Source of the DNA: Citrobacter koseri
Lineage (GTDB): Bacteria; Pseudomonadota; Gammaproteobacteria; Enterobacterales; Enterobacteriaceae
Direction: 5' to 3'
NCBI GenBank assembly: GCA_900446925.1
Contig: UAVY01000007.1
Location: forward strand, 516,604-580,603
Length of the DNA: 64,000 nucleotides
The position numbers and the translations under genes are program-made. A model generated the notes under the pieces. The model did not search any database and was not told the DNA's origin. It saw only the letters and a list, made by a program, of their open reading frames with translations. Shown piece after piece: positions 1 to 9,487 of this stretch. Within the stretch, counting starts at the first letter, position 1. Each line of letters begins with the position of its first letter.

Positions 1-217
1 CGCTTTCTTTGAAGTGGCGAATTTTCTCTACCCCTTCCTGAACATAGTTTTCGCCAAACGCCCGCTGCCCGACCGCGATGGCTTCTGCGATGGCGCTCGC
101 AGGCTTGGTTTTACTCACTGCAAGTAGCGTAACTTCTTCTGAAGACCGCCCGCAACGCGTCGCGGCGGCTGAGATTTTGTCCCGGACATGTGCCAGGTTA
201 TGCGCGATATCGTTCAT
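1..217 (-). CDS. yggS: YggS, PLP homeostasis protein (3' part outside window)
   Basis: Only the N-terminal 72 or so codons are inside the window; the gene runs off the left edge. The reverse strand reads MNDIAHNLAHVRDK at the start, then a segment with LLAVSKTKP, which holds the lysine that binds pyridoxal phosphate in this family, and FGENYVQEG, a conserved stretch after it. YggS (YBL036c/PROSC family) is a cytosolic PLP-binding protein that buffers B6 vitamers and affects amino-acid metabolism; it has no proven enzymatic activity. It starts 18 bp from yggR on the opposite strand, so the two share a very short divergent promoter region, as in E. coli. Reading frame is open throughout the visible part. 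Confidence 0.93.
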   Translation of the reverse strand, partial: MNDIAHNLAHVRDKISAAATRCGRSSEEVTLLAVSKTKPASAIAEAIAVGQRAFGENYVQEGVEKIRHFKES

Positions 218-235
218 TTTTCCGAGGATGTTCGT

Positions 236-1216
236 ATGGATATGGAAGAAATAGTGGCCCTTAGTGTAAAGCATAACGTCTCGGATCTACACCTGTGCAA
301 CGCATGGCCTGCGCGCTGGCGTAAACGGGGAAAAGTGGAAATAGCCCCGTTTAGCAGCCCGAATGTCGAGGTTTTGCTGTCACAATGGCTTAACGACGCG
401 CAGCGCCGGGCGTGGCAGGCGGATGGTCAACTCGACTTTGCGGTGTCGCTGCCGGGCGGACTGCGGTTACGCGCCAGCGCTTTTCATCACGAGCAGGGCG
501 CATCGCTGGCGCTGCGGTTGCTGCCCACTACGTGCCCGCAACTGGACGCGCTCCAGACGCCTGCCGCGCTACCCGCGCTCCTTGGCGGCGAGAACGGACT
601 GATTCTGGTGACCGGGGCGACGGGAAGCGGGAAATCCACCACGCTGGCGGCAATGGTGGAATACCTCAACCAGCATCTCGATGGTCATATTCTGACGCTG
701 GAAGATCCTATTGAGTACCGCCATACCAGCCAGCGCTGCCTGATTCAGCAGCGGGAGGTTGGCGTACACTGCCGCTCCTTTGCCGCCGGGTTACGCGCTG
801 CGCTGCGTGAAGATCCGGATGTGATTTTATTAGGCGAACTGCGCGACAGCGAGACTATTCGACTGGCGTTGACGGCGGCGGAAACGGGGCATCTGGTACT
901 GGCGACGCTACATACGCGCGGCGCGGCACAGGCGGTAGAGCGGCTGGTCGACTCCTTTCCGGCGCAGGAGAAAGATCCGGTACGCAGTCAACTTGCGGGC
1001 AGCCTGCGCGCCGTGTTGTCGCAGAAGCTGGAAACCGACAGGCAGGACGGACGCGTGGCGTTATTCGAACTGCTCATCAACACGCCAGCGGTTGGCAATC
1101 TTATTCGGGAGGGGAAGATTCACCAGTTGCCCGGCGTTATTCAGACCAGCCAGCAGGCGGGGATGCAGACTTTTGCCCAGAGTCTGCAACAGCGGCAGGT
1201 GCAGGGCAGGCTTTAG
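236..1216 (+). CDS. yggR: YggR, PilT-like ATPase
   Basis: This 326-residue protein is a member of the PilT/GspE secretion ATPase family, with the length of E. coli YggR. Visible motifs are Walker A GATGSGKST, an Asp box (LTLEDPIEY), Walker B LREDPDVILLGELRD, and a His box ending in ATLHTRGA. Such ATPases power retraction of type IV pili, but no pilus genes are nearby, so the role here is unknown. I chose the ATG at 236 (MDMEEIVALSVKH) because it matches the family start; an upstream ATG at 188 would add 16 residues that overlap yggS. It is divergent from yggS and convergent with ruvX, with a REP element between. Confidence 0.93.
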   Translation: MDMEEIVALSVKHNVSDLHLCNAWPARWRKRGKVEIAPFSSPNVEVLLSQWLNDAQRRAWQADGQLDFAVSLPGGLRLRASAFHHEQGASLALRLLPTTCPQLDALQTPAALPALLGGENGLILVTGATGSGKSTTLAAMVEYLNQHLDGHILTLEDPIEYRHTSQRCLIQQREVGVHCRSFAAGLRAALREDPDVILLGELRDSETIRLALTAAETGHLVLATLHTRGAAQAVERLVDSFPAQEKDPVRSQLAGSLRAVLSQKLETDRQDGRVALFELLINTPAVGNLIREGKIHQLPGVIQTSQQAGMQTFAQSLQQRQVQGRL

Positions 1217-1220
1217 CGAA

Positions 1221-1322
1221 TGGTTGTGCCGGATGGCGGCCGATGGCCTTATCCGGCCTACAAGCGTGCCCGTAGGCCTGATAAGTTTGTAGGCCTGATA
1301 AGCGAAGCGCCATCAGGCAATT
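1221..1322. repeat. REP/BIME palindromic repeat
   Basis: Imperfect palindromes typical of REP units lie between the convergent yggR and ruvX genes: a unit with GCCGGATGGCGGC and TTATCCGGCCTAC, followed by inverted units with GTAGGCCTGATAAG and GCGCCATCAGGCAA. Such elements stabilise mRNA 3' ends and can bind gyrase, Pol I or IHF. Confidence 0.9.
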
Positions 1323-1326
1323 CGCT

Positions 1327-1743
1327 TCAGTAACCCTGCTCGAAATAGCTTTCGAGGATGATGACGGCCGAGGCGGAATCCACTTTGCCTTTGTTGAGTG
1401 CGCGATAACCGCCCTGTTCAAACAGGCCAGAGCGCGCTTCTACGGTGCTGAGGCGTTCGTCATGCAGCGTAACCGGCACGCCAAAACGGCCATGAATGCG
1501 GTTGGCGAACTTGCGGGCGCGAGCGGTGAGGGGCTGCTCTGTGCCATCCATATTGAGCGGTAGCCCGACAATAATTTCATCCGGCTGCCACTCTTTCAGC
1601 AAACGCTCGATAATGTTCCAGTCAGGCGTTCCGTCCTGCGCTTTTATCGCTGGTAGCGCGCGGGCGGTGCCGGTGATGCGCTGTCCTATCGCTACGCCGA
1701 TACTTTTGGTGCCGAAATCAAATGCGAGTAAGGTTCCGCTCAT
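1327..1743 (-). CDS. ruvX: Putative Holliday junction resolvase / pre-16S rRNA nuclease RuvX (YqgF)
   Basis: The 138-residue product is the YqgF/RuvX family RNase H-fold nuclease. The N-terminus [14 protein letters not shown] carries the catalytic Asp of the fold, [13 protein letters not shown] is the conserved middle motif with a substrate-binding loop, and [10 protein letters not shown] plus [14 protein letters not shown] contain the remaining acidic residues. In E. coli it is essential and takes part in 16S rRNA 5'-end maturation; a role in Holliday junction cleavage was proposed from structure. Its ATG overlaps the stop codon of yqgE by one base, so the pair is translationally coupled in a leftward operon that includes gshB and rsmE upstream. 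Length matches E. coli (138). Confidence 0.95.
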   Translation of the reverse strand: MSGTLLAFDFGTKSIGVAIGQRITGTARALPAIKAQDGTPDWNIIERLLKEWQPDEIIVGLPLNMDGTEQPLTARARKFANRIHGRFGVPVTLHDERLSTVEARSGLFEQGGYRALNKGKVDSASAVIILESYFEQGY

Positions 1744-2306
1744 CAGGCATGCCCCGCCACGCCAGGCATGGTCAGAATATCAATTCCGATTAATTTGGCC
1801 GCGTCGCGCCAGCGGTCGGCAATCGGCGTTTTGAACAGAATATTGAGATCGGCAGGGGCCGTGAGCCAGGCATTATCCATCAGCTCTTGCTCCAGTTGAC
1901 CTTTATCCCATGATGAATAACCCAGCGCCACCAGCACCTCAGAGGGTTGCTCCGGTGTGCCTAACGTCTCCAGCACGTCACGGGACGTGGTGATCACCGT
2001 ATTGTCAGAAATGCGAATACTGGATGAAAAGCGGGAGGGCGGAGTATGTAAAATAAATCCCCGATCTTCCGCCAGCGGCCCGCCGAGCATTACGGCTTTA
2101 TCCAGACGAATCGCCGGATCGCGCGGTTCAGGCGTAATCTTCAGTTTTTCCAGAATCCCTTCAATCTGTAGATTTTCCAGAGGCTTATTAATGATAATCC
2201 CCATTGCGCCATCTTCATTGTGTTCGCAAATGTACACCACGGAGCGGCGGAAAATTGGGTCCTGGAGAGCAGGCATGGCAATAAGAAAGTGATGCTGTAA
2301 ATTCAT
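1743..2306 (-). CDS. yqgE: UPF0301/DUF179 protein YqgE
   Basis: The 187-residue cytosolic protein belongs to the UPF0301 (AlgH-like) family, whose function is not established. Recognisable are the start [14 protein letters not shown], the [23 protein letters not shown] block and [19 protein letters not shown] placed the start at the ATG ending at 2306, which gives the family length; the frame is open 55 codons further upstream, through a REP element, but that part does not look coded. It is co-directional with gshB upstream and overlaps ruvX downstream by one base, the conserved enterobacterial gshB-yqgE-ruvX order. Confidence 0.95.
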   Translation of the reverse strand: MNLQHHFLIAMPALQDPIFRRSVVYICEHNEDGAMGIIINKPLENLQIEGILEKLKITPEPRDPAIRLDKAVMLGGPLAEDRGFILHTPPSRFSSSIRISDNTVITTSRDVLETLGTPEQPSEVLVALGYSSWDKGQLEQELMDNAWLTAPADLNILFKTPIADRWRDAAKLIGIDILTMPGVAGHA

Positions 2307-2392
2307 TGTCAGAGGTTCTGTATCCGGGTTCAAAAAAGCAACAGCGTCCAGTATGTGGGGAAAGCGCGAAGATGTCACCCCTCTGAAAATAG

Positions 2393-2482
2393 CTTTGCCG
2401 GATGGCAGCTTCGTCTTATCCGGCCTGTGGGGTGAAATTCCAGGCCGGATAAGACGCGAAGGCGTCGCCATCCGGCAACTAA
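2393..2482. repeat. REP/BIME element between gshB and yqgE
   Basis: Two inverted REP units face each other: TTGCCGGATGGC...CTTATCCGGCC and GGCCGGATAAG...GCCATCCGGCAA, separated by a short spacer. The long stem falls just after the gshB stop codon and would fold in the gshB-yqgE transcript, where it could uncouple expression of the two genes. Confidence 0.92.
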
Positions 2483-2483
2483 T

Positions 2484-3431
2484 TTATTTCTGCAAACGCG
2501 CCTCAATGGCATCCATCAGCATACCGGTAATAGAGACGGGAAATTCCGCTTCGATCTCACGGATGCAGGTGGGGCTGGTGACGTTAATTTCCGTCAGACG
2601 ATCGCCGATGATATCCAGGCCCACAAAAATCAGCCCTTTCGCTTTCAGGGTTGGGCCAATGCGGCGGGCGATTTCCCAGTCGCTGTCGGTAAGCGGGCGC
2701 GGTTCGCCGCGACCACCGGCCGCCAGGTTGCCACGGGTCTCGCCGCCCTGCGGAATCCGCGCCAGGCAGTACGGAACGGGTTCGCCGTCAACAACCAGCA
2801 CGCGTTTGTCGCCGTCTTTAATGGCAGGCAGGTAGTTCTGCGCCATGCAATAGCGGGTGCCATGCTCGGTCAGCGTTTCGGCGATCACGCCGAGGTTGGG
2901 GTCGCCTTCCTTTACGCGGAAGATAGACGCGCCGCCCATGCCGTCCAGCGGCTTGAGAATGATGTCGCTGTGCTTCTGCCAGAAGGCTTTCAGCTGCGCT
3001 TTGTTGCGCGTGACCAGCGTTTCCGGCGTCAGGTCGGAGAACCAGGCGGTGAACAGTTTTTCGTTGCAGTCGCGCAGGCTCTGGGGCTTATTGACGATCA
3101 GCGTGCCTTTCTCTTCCGCGCGCTCCAGAATATAAGTGGCGTAGATAAATTCGGTATCGAACGGCGGATCTTTACGCATCAGGATGACGTCCAGATCGGC
3201 CAGCGGCAGATCCTGCTCGTCGTTGAACGTATACCAGTTGTCATAGTTCTGCTCTACGCTCAGGGTACGCGTGCGGGCGCGAGCCTCACCGTTGATCAAA
3301 TACAGATCGGCCATCTCCATGTAATGAAGTTCGTAGCCACGACGTTGTGCTTCCAGCAGCATAGCGAAGCTGGAATCTTTCTTGATGTTGATGCTTGCGA
3401 TGGGGTCCATCACGATGCCGAGCTTGATCAT
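2484..3431 (-). CDS. gshB: Glutathione synthetase
   Basis: The 315-residue enzyme joins gamma-glutamylcysteine and glycine with ATP to make glutathione, the second step of the pathway. It is an ATP-grasp enzyme: start MIKLGIVMDPI, the VILMRKDPPFD and IVNKPQSLRDCNEKL segments of the N-terminal domain, the ATP-lid region ILKPLDGMGGASIF, and the metal/nucleotide site GLIFVGLDIIGD with INVTSPTCIREIE near the C-terminus. Length is one residue short of E. coli GshB. The frame is undisturbed. It follows rsmE in the same leftward transcript (12 bp gap), and a REP separates it from yqgE. Confidence 0.98.
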   Translation of the reverse strand: MIKLGIVMDPIASINIKKDSSFAMLLEAQRRGYELHYMEMADLYLINGEARARTRTLSVEQNYDNWYTFNDEQDLPLADLDVILMRKDPPFDTEFIYATYILERAEEKGTLIVNKPQSLRDCNEKLFTAWFSDLTPETLVTRNKAQLKAFWQKHSDIILKPLDGMGGASIFRVKEGDPNLGVIAETLTEHGTRYCMAQNYLPAIKDGDKRVLVVDGEPVPYCLARIPQGGETRGNLAAGGRGEPRPLTDSDWEIARRIGPTLKAKGLIFVGLDIIGDRLTEINVTSPTCIREIEAEFPVSITGMLMDAIEARLQK

Positions 3432-3443
3432 TGTTCTTCTCCG

Positions 3444-4175
3444 TTAGCCCAGATCGCCAAAACGCACCTGTAGCGCGGTAATGGCGGTGAGCGCAGTTGT
3501 CTCAGTACGCAGAACGCGAGGTCCTAACAGGATATCAGTAAACTGGTAGCGGGCGGTCATGGCGATTTCATCTGCCGACAAACCGCCTTCCGGGCCAATC
3601 AACAGGCGTACGCGCTCCACGGGGAGCGGCAGGGTGTTGATACTGGCGCTGGCGCGCGGGTGAAGGTTCAGTTTCAGCCCCTCGTCCTGCTCGGCGCACC
3701 AGGCTTCCAGATCCATTGCCGGGCGAATTTCCGGCACCCGGTTACGACCGCACTGTTCGCAGGCGGCAATAGCGATTTTTTGCCACTGCTGGCGCTTCTT
3801 GTTCAGACGTTCGCTGTCCAGTTTAACGCCGCAGCGCTCAGAAAAAAGTGGCGTAATGAGGCTTACCCCCAGTTCGATCGATTTCTGGATAGTGAATTCC
3901 ATTTTTTCGCCGCGCGACATCACCTGGCCGAGGTGAATATGCAGCGGGGATTCACGATCGTCGAGGGTGCCGCTGAGCACTTTTACATCGACGCTTTTTT
4001 TGCTGGCGTTGGTTATCTCGGCGTCAAACACCTGATTGCTGCCGTCAAACAGCTGGAGCGCCTGGCCTGGCCCCATACGCAGCACGCGTCCGATATGGTT
4101 GGCGGCGTCTTCACACAGGGAGAACTGGCTGCCGGATGTGATGGGTTCAGGGTGATAAATGCGGGGAATGCGCAT
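3444..4175 (-). CDS. rsmE: 16S rRNA m3U1498 methyltransferase RsmE
   Basis: The 243-residue protein is a SPOUT-class methyltransferase that methylates N3 of U1498 in 16S rRNA in the assembled 30S subunit. The N-terminal PUA-like part begins [12 protein letters not shown] and contains HIGRVLRM; the C-terminal knot is marked by [13 protein letters not shown], the SAM-binding loop, and by [17 protein letters not shown] chose the ATG ending at 4175 from the family start; the same frame stays open a further 181 codons upstream on the reverse of endA, which is a coincidence of codon usage. It sits between endA and gshB as in E. coli. Confidence 0.97.
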   Translation of the reverse strand: MRIPRIYHPEPITSGSQFSLCEDAANHIGRVLRMGPGQALQLFDGSNQVFDAEITNASKKSVDVKVLSGTLDDRESPLHIHLGQVMSRGEKMEFTIQKSIELGVSLITPLFSERCGVKLDSERLNKKRQQWQKIAIAACEQCGRNRVPEIRPAMDLEAWCAEQDEGLKLNLHPRASASINTLPLPVERVRLLIGPEGGLSADEIAMTARYQFTDILLGPRVLRTETTALTAITALQVRFGDLG

Positions 4176-4252
4176 AATAGAAAAATCCGCGTCATCTCCC
4201 CACGCCATCTGATCGCGTGGGGCTGGGTTAAAAATATTCCCGCTAGTGTAGG

Positions 4253-4960
4253 TTAGCTCTTTTGCGCCTGGCAAGCGCGTTGCACGTATGGATTGTGGTT
4301 CCCTTGTACCCTGGCGATGCGTTCGTCGCGCTCGCACTCCCAGTCCGTGACCGGATACAGCTTGTTCCAGGCGTTGAAAAGCTGCGTTTGCTGACGGGAG
4401 AGCGTCAGATTGTACTGATCGCGCATATAAAAGTAGGTACGGGCGATCGCACCACGGGCGCGAGCAGGCGGTTCGGCGATTTTTTCCTTGAAATTGACCT
4501 TCATGGAGCACTGGCCGTACTGACCTTCGCCGCCATTCCACTGGCTGTACATGAAGTTGCCGCGATCGCCATTCACCTCGCCGACGGCGGGTTGCAGATT
4601 GTGCATGTCGCTCTCCATCTTGCGGTAGACAGGATCTTTCGCACAGTTTTTTCGCCCGCCGTCCTGCCAGCACTGACGCTGGTGGCCGAACTGCCAGGCG
4701 GGCACGACGTGTTCCCATTCAATGCGGCTGGCGCGGTTTTCATTTTTTCGGACTTTATAGCCGCAGGAGGCGAGGTCCACGACGCCTTTTTTACCCTGCC
4801 AGTTAATTTTACACCCGCAGTAGAAATCACCGGGAACATCGGCATTGACTTTTACCCCGGCGGTTTTGGCCTGAGAAAAACTGTTGATGCCTGTAGCCAG
4901 CACCTGCCCTGAGAGCATCATCGCCAACAACGCTGCGGCAAAAGAGAAATTACGGTACAT
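4253..4960 (-). CDS. endA: Periplasmic endonuclease I
   Basis: The 235-residue protein is the periplasmic/secreted non-specific DNA endonuclease I. A signal peptide is visible ([15 protein letters not shown] followed by SGQVLATG). The mature domain has the His-Me finger nuclease features: [17 protein letters not shown] with the catalytic histidine, and [15 protein letters not shown]. Many cysteines (e.g. FYCGCKINW and HQRQCWQ) fit the disulfide-bonded fold. The start at 4960 begins at the signal peptide; 19 further in-frame codons upstream are not needed. Gene order sprT-endA-rsmE is that of E. coli. Confidence 0.96.
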   Translation of the reverse strand: MYRNFSFAAALLAMMLSGQVLATGINSFSQAKTAGVKVNADVPGDFYCGCKINWQGKKGVVDLASCGYKVRKNENRASRIEWEHVVPAWQFGHQRQCWQDGGRKNCAKDPVYRKMESDMHNLQPAVGEVNGDRGNFMYSQWNGGEGQYGQCSMKVNFKEKIAEPPARARGAIARTYFYMRDQYNLTLSRQQTQLFNAWNKLYPVTDWECERDERIARVQGNHNPYVQRACQAQKS

Positions 4961-5054
4961 CACGAACTCCGTGTCAAAACGAGCCCGCAACGTAGCGAAA
5001 GTTGTTCTTGTATGCAATCAGGCAGATCAGAAAAGTTCCTGATTATTCTGGCGA

Positions 5055-5551
5055 TTATTCAGCAATAAGCGGCTCGCCGCAGTGAACGCAGCGGTAGGTG
5101 GCTTCACCGCGCACGATGCGATTATGGCGGCGCACGGTGAGCTGATGCTGCTGGCATTTACAGCGGTAGGTAAAGGTATTGCGGCGAACGGATTGCAGTT
5201 CAAACTGATGTGTGCGTCTGGCAGGGACGCCCAGTACGCTTTCCATCATCCATTTCCACTCTTTGCCGTGCGGCGCAACCCGGCCAAAATGTTTCCAGAC
5301 CAGCAAATGCGCCAGTTCATGGGACACCACTTCATTAACGAACGCGTCGACGTTTTCCATCAATAGCACAGGATTGAGACGGATTTCGTAGGTTTGTAGC
5401 CATGCTGTTCCCGCGCAGTTCCACGTTGTTGATAAACCAGCCTGGGTTCCGGGTAATGACGTTCCAGTTTGAGATTGGCCTGGGCGAGTTTTTCCCGCAG
5501 GCTGCGCATAACGGCTTGCTGGACAGCGATAGGGAGACGGGAGGTTTTCAT
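5055..5551 (-). CDS. sprT: SprT-family zinc metalloprotein (frameshifted in this sequence)
   Basis: SprT is a cytosolic zinc-metalloprotease-like protein of unknown substrate. The start reads [17 protein letters not shown]; the catalytic-type HExxH motif appears in [14 protein letters not shown], and a C-terminal zinc ribbon is shown by YRCKCQQHQ and [11 protein letters not shown] one-base deletion near 5411-5416 splits the frame: the N-terminal 46 or so codons are in one frame and the rest in another. Restoring one C (the RGTAAGTAW region) gives 165 residues, exactly the E. coli length, so I treat the break as a sequencing error. The original ATG ends at 5551. Confidence 0.9.
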
Positions 5552-5611
5552 AACGACAGAGGATAATGGGAGGTGATGGAGACTGCAAGAGGGACGCTTC
5601 ACCCCGCTAAG

Positions 5612-5698
5612 TTTTGCCGGATGGCGGCCGACAAACCGCGCTGCGTTCAACTGAGGGCAGTAGGCCCGATAAGCTTGCGCCATCGGGCACTTACCGCT
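5612..5698. repeat. REP element between galP and sprT
   Basis: A REP unit (TTGCCGGATGGCGGC) and a second divergent unit (GTAGGCCCGATAAGCTTGCGCCATCGGGC) fill the gap between the galP stop and the sprT start. Confidence 0.85.
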
Positions 5699-5709
5699 AA
5701 TTATCAGCG

Positions 5710-7104
5710 TTAGTCGTGAGCGCCGATTTCGCGCAGCTTACGGCCTTTCATCAGGTTACGTTCAATGTGTTCCAGAGAGACGTGTTTGGTTTCAGGAACC
5801 AGCCAGATGGTCAGGATGATGAAGAACAGGTTCAGACCGGCATAGACCCAGAAGGTGTTTGCGTTGCCCAGCGTGTTGAGCATGGTCAGGAACGTTGCGC
5901 CGACGATCATATTGGCGATCCAGTTGGTGGCGGTAGAGCAGGTGATACCGAAATCGCGGCCTTTCAGCGGCTGAATTTCAGAGCACAGTACCCAAATCAG
6001 CGGGCCGGCGCTCATCGCGAACCCGATGATAAACATCAGCAGCATGGCGATGGCGAAGTATTGCGCTGACGGCGAGTGAATGCCGATATGCATCATGGTG
6101 CCGAGAGTGCCCATGCCGATAGCCATGACCAGGAAGCCCAGCGTCAGCGTTGGTTTACGCCCCCAGCGGTCTACCAGGCCGATAGCGATAAAGGTGGCCA
6201 GCACGTTCGTCAGGCCAACGATAACGGTGCCCCACATCTGCTCGGTGGTATTGGTATAACCTGCCAGTTCAAAGATTTTCGGCGCGTAGTACATGATGAC
6301 GTTCATCCCGGTGAACTGTTGCATCACCTGCAAAAGCACGCCGAGGAACACCGCGCGACGGAAGTTACTGTTCTCTTTAAACAGCGCCCAGCCGCTCTGT
6401 TTTACTTGCAGACTTTCACGGATCTCATCCAGCTCGCGTTTGGCTTCTGCGCTGGTATCACGCAGGCGCAGCAGTACGCGTTCGGCATCAATAAAGCGAC
6501 GTTTCGCCGCGAACCAGCGCGGGCTGTCCGGCAGGAAGAACACGCCGATCAGCAGCAGAATGGCCGGAATGATGATCACGCCCAACATCCAGCGCCATGC
6601 GCCGCTGTAGCTGAACGCGGTGTCAGACAGATAGGCGCCAAGAATACCGATGGTGATCATCAACTGGTACATGGAGATCATACTGCCGCGAATTTTCTCC
6701 GGCGCGATCTCAGACAGGTACAGCGGGGCGGTGTAGGACGCGACGCCAACGGCCAGGCCTAACAGCACGCGGGAAACGATCAGCACCTCAACGTTAGGCG
6801 CGGCGGCGGAAAACAGCGAACCGGCCACAAACAGGATCGCGCCGATCATCAGGCTTTTCTTACGACCTAATTTGAAGGAGAGCCAGCCGCTGCCGACGGC
6901 ACCGACGGCGGCGCCGAACATCATCGAACTGACCACCCACTCCTGAGTGTGCGCGGTAATCTGGAATTCGTCAGTGATGAAGGGTAAAGCACCGGCGATA
7001 ACGCCGATATCCAGGCCAAAAAGTAATCCTGCCAGGGCTGCAAGAAAGCAGACAAAAAATGTCATGGCCTTGTTTGAACGCCCCTGTTTTTTATTGTCAG
7101 GCAT
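5710..7104 (-). CDS. galP: Galactose:H+ symporter GalP
   Basis: The 464-residue inner-membrane protein is the MFS sugar-porter GalP, importing galactose and other hexoses with protons. Twelve hydrophobic segments can be traced, starting with [20 protein letters not shown]. Sugar-porter signatures are present: LGRKKS after TM2, [24 protein letters not shown] at the end of TM6, [16 protein letters not shown] in TM7, DRWGRKPTL after TM8, and PETKHVSLE at the C-terminus. Frame is clean and length equals E. coli. Upstream lie a CRP-type and a GalR/GalS-type site, matching known control by catabolite repression and the gal repressors. It lies downstream of metK on the same strand, after a terminator. 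Confidence 0.98.
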   Translation of the reverse strand: MPDNKKQGRSNKAMTFFVCFLAALAGLLFGLDIGVIAGALPFITDEFQITAHTQEWVVSSMMFGAAVGAVGSGWLSFKLGRKKSLMIGAILFVAGSLFSAAAPNVEVLIVSRVLLGLAVGVASYTAPLYLSEIAPEKIRGSMISMYQLMITIGILGAYLSDTAFSYSGAWRWMLGVIIIPAILLLIGVFFLPDSPRWFAAKRRFIDAERVLLRLRDTSAEAKRELDEIRESLQVKQSGWALFKENSNFRRAVFLGVLLQVMQQFTGMNVIMYYAPKIFELAGYTNTTEQMWGTVIVGLTNVLATFIAIGLVDRWGRKPTLTLGFLVMAIGMGTLGTMMHIGIHSPSAQYFAIAMLLMFIIGFAMSAGPLIWVLCSEIQPLKGRDFGITCSTATNWIANMIVGATFLTMLNTLGNANTFWVYAGLNLFFIILTIWLVPETKHVSLEHIERNLMKGRKLREIGAHD

Positions 7105-7168
7105 GATGCCTCCGGTTGGGTTGCCAGTTTTGTTGATGCTAAGGGTAGGTGAGTGGCCCGCAAAAATA

Positions 7169-7184
7169 TGTGATTAGAATCACG
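7169..7184. promoter_or_regulatory. CRP-cAMP site upstream of galP
   Basis: TGTGATTAGAATCACG matches the CRP consensus TGTGA-N6-TCACA in 9 of 10 conserved bases. It lies 65 bp upstream of the galP start codon, suited to activation of galP, and abuts the GalR-type operator. Confidence 0.8.
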
Positions 7185-7187
7185 TTA

Positions 7188-7203
7188 GTGTAATCGTTTA
7201 CAC
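7188..7203. promoter_or_regulatory. GalR/GalS operator upstream of galP
   Basis: GTGTAATCGTTTACAC is a near-perfect 16-bp palindrome centred on CG, the pattern of GalR/GalS operators (GTG...CG...CAC). It lies 84 bp upstream of galP next to the CRP site. Known GalR/GalS repression of galP in E. coli supports the assignment. Confidence 0.82.
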
Positions 7204-7420
7204 TAACATTTGATGGTGAAAGTAATTAATGCTTTGAAAACATAGAGGTAAGTGAGGCGGTTTGTATCGAGAATACGCACATTTAAGACTTAACTGAAAA
7301 AAATGTAACGTCCAGAAGAAAAACGATCATGCAAAAGGATTATTTTTCAACGCGTGGCTTATAGAATGGAGGGTAAACGGTTTCATTAATCGCCGGGTGA
7401 CGGTTACGCCCAAAACGACA

Positions 7421-7460
7421 GAACCCGTAGGCCCGTGCAAGCGAAGCGACTCCGGGCAAA
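7421..7460. repeat. Degenerate REP half between metK and galP
   Basis: CCGTAGGCCCGTGCAAGCG followed by CGACTCCGGGCAA resembles one REP unit with a shortened stem. It is less well conserved than the other REP units in the window. Confidence 0.55.
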
Positions 7461-7477
7461 AGATGCGCGCACAAATA

Positions 7478-7503
7478 CAAAAGGCCAGCACGAGGCTGGC
7501 CTT
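7478..7503 (-). terminator. Terminator downstream of metK
   Basis: On the reverse strand AAGGCCAGC, a 5-base loop and GCTGGCCTT form a perfect 9-bp stem followed by TTGT. It starts about 20 bases after the metK stop and ends the metK transcript before galP. The forward strand also has an A/T-rich flank, so it may work in both directions. Confidence 0.85.
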
Positions 7504-7524
7504 AAAAAAAGCAACGTCAGTAAA

Positions 7525-8694
7525 TTACTTCAGACCTGCGGCATCCACGCAGCAGCTGCGCCTTGTCGGTTTTTTTCCCACGGGAAATGTTCGCGGCCAA
7601 AGTGACCGTATGCAGCGGTTTCTTTGTAGATCGGGTGCAGCAGATCCAGCATCTGAATCAGGCCGTACGGACGCAGGTCGAAGAACTCGCGTACCAGCCA
7701 GGGTCAGTTTGTTCAGAAGGCACTTTTTCAGTACCCGAAGGTTTCAACCAATGATAGAGGTCGGTTCAGCCACCGCCGATAGCGTAAGAAACCTGAATCT
7801 CACAACGGTCAGCCAGACCCTGCGGCAACGATGTTTTTTCGCCAACATAACGCGCCGCGTAGGCTGCGGAACCGGTCAACCTTAGACGGGTCCTTACCGG
7901 AGAATGCGCCGCCGCCGTGACGCGCCATACCGCCGTAGGTATCCACGATAATCTTACGACCGGTCAGACCGCAGTCGCCCATCGGGCCGCCGATAACAAA
8001 ACGACCGGTTGGGTTGATGAAGAATTTCGTCGACGCGTTCAGCCATTCTGACGGCAGGATCGGCTTGATGATCTCTTCCATCACCGCTTCCTGAAGCGAT
8101 TTCTGGTCAATTTCTTCAGCGTGCTGAGTAGACAGCACTACCGCGTCGATGCCGACAATTTTGCCGTCGTCATACTGGAAAGTGACCTGGCCTTTTCGCA
8201 TCCCGGGCGCAGCCACGGCAGCGTGCCGTTTTTACGCACCTTCAGCCTGACGCTGTACCAGACGGTGCGCGTAGGTGATCGGCGCTGGCATCAGCACGTC
8301 AGTTTCATTGGTCGCGTAAACCGAACATCAGGCCCTGGTCGCCCGCGCCCTGTTCCAGCGGATCGGCACGGTCAACGCCCTGGTTGATATCCGGGGACTG
8401 TTTGCCGATAGCGCTCAGCACGGCGCAAGAGTTGGCGTCAAAGCCCATGTCGGAATGCACATAGCCAATCTCACGGACCGTGTTACGGGTGATCTCTTCG
8501 ATATCAACCCATGCGCTGGTCGTGATCTCACCGCCAACTAAAACCATACCGGTTTTAACGTAGGTTTCGCATGCGACGCGCGCTTTCGGATCCTGTTCCA
8601 GGATCGCATCCAGCACGGCATCAGAGATTTGGTCAGCAATTTTGTCAGGATGCCCTTCTGATACGGACTCGGACGTAAAAAGGTGTTTTGCCAT
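7525..8694 (-). CDS. metK: S-adenosylmethionine synthetase (heavily frameshifted in this sequence)
   Basis: MetK makes S-adenosylmethionine from methionine and ATP and is essential. The N-terminal part is clean: [18 protein letters not shown], then [22 protein letters not shown] and [10 protein letters not shown]. After residue 125 or so the frame breaks repeatedly; a clean middle stretch includes [19 protein letters not shown] and [17 protein letters not shown], and the end encodes LLRDAAGLK. By comparison with the known protein I count 15 single-base insertions between about 7540 and 8320, each duplicating a neighbouring base (e.g. TTAC to TTTAC at 8318-8320, AAAAAA to A7 near the end). The span exceeds a 384-codon gene by exactly 15 bases. 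The gene cannot really be broken in a living cell, so this is sequence error. Confidence 0.92.
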
Positions 8695-9347
8695 GTTTTA
8701 TTTCACCTAAGGAGAATTTGGTTAGCTCAAACTGTTGTGTGGAATAGCCAAAGCAGAGGATTCTACCAAGGCTTGCAGGTTGATGACACTGGCAGTCTGA
8801 GTGTTAATCAGTATGGATGGATTAACATCTGGATGGCTATTTTAGGTCACTTCTTCACCCGATTTCCAGTTTTTTTTGAATCAACTCCCGTTGCGTTGAA
8901 AACACGACTGGAAATTTTTCAGGACACTGCTGGCAATGTGCGCATTTATGCTTTGCATTTTTCCCCTCTTGTCGGTATAAAACGCGGCGCGCGGCTCATA
9001 CTAAAAAGCACACGACGGATTCCTCGTGTCGCCCACTTCCAGCCGGGGCTAAAACGTTGCTTTGGCTTAGAGGCTTGTCTTACGGGGCGGCCGTGGAGGT
9101 GATACGAGATAATGAACCGTTGTATTCTGCTGAATCTGTCGCACCGTTCTGGTGTGCACATGTCCCCCGCAATCTGCATCTCTGCTTTGCATACCTGCCG
9201 ATGTTATACCCCATCTCGGCGCTTCTCAGGACTCCAGAGCCGGTCGGTAACGGAAGACTGAACAAGGGCGCTCTTGTTGAAACAAGAGTTTTCTCGTGGT
9301 TTCGCCGAACCGTCATACTTAAGTTCGGTTACGTGTTTTACAATGAT
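8695..9347. other. Intergenic region between metK and yqgB-speA
   Basis: This 653-bp divergent region holds the metK leader on the reverse strand (ribosome-binding purines TTAGG before the ATG) and the speA leader on the forward strand. E. coli has annotated small genes yqgC and yqgD here; short open frames exist on both strands, but none shows a convincing start, ribosome-binding site or family match. Around 8800-8840 the reverse strand has AGATGTTAATCC, a loose match to tandem MetJ boxes (consensus AGACGTCT), which would fit methionine control of metK but is weak. Confidence 0.5.
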
Positions 9348-9479
9348 ATGAAAAAGAAACCGGTCGCGCAGGCGGAGTGTCAGCACTATCTGCTGGAAAA
9401 TACGTCTGTTTATGGGTTGTTATCGCGTCTACGGATTGCGATAGTAGTCAACTGTTTTACACTTGTTAATAAAATTTGA
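9348..9479 (+). CDS. yqgB: YqgB, short protein upstream of speA
   Basis: A 43-codon reading frame starts [13 protein letters not shown] and ends [12 protein letters not shown], matching E. coli YqgB in length and sequence. Function is not settled; it is transcribed with speA and has been linked to acid response and to control of speA expression. The stop codon lies 8 bases before the speA ATG, so the two are a tight operon. A longer in-frame extension upstream to 9057 is open but shows no protein-like composition. Confidence 0.8.
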   Translation: MKKKPVAQAECQHYLLENTSVYGLLSRLRIAIVVNCFTLVNKI

Positions 9480-9487
9480 GGTTCGCT

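Noticed and set aside
4176..4718. An upstream extension of rsmE by 181 codons
   Set aside because: The extension is antisense to endA and has no family match; RsmE starts at [12 protein letters not shown] as in other enterobacteria.
7525..8694. Programmed frameshifting or a split gene in metK
   Set aside because: There are 15 separate one-base insertions at ordinary short runs, no slippery site with a stimulatory structure, and the same pattern occurs in unrelated genes, so error is far simpler.
8946..9179. A 77-codon reverse-strand frame upstream of metK as a yqgD-like gene
   Set aside because: I could not match it to a known protein, it lacks a clear ribosome-binding site, and the surrounding sequence has many indels.
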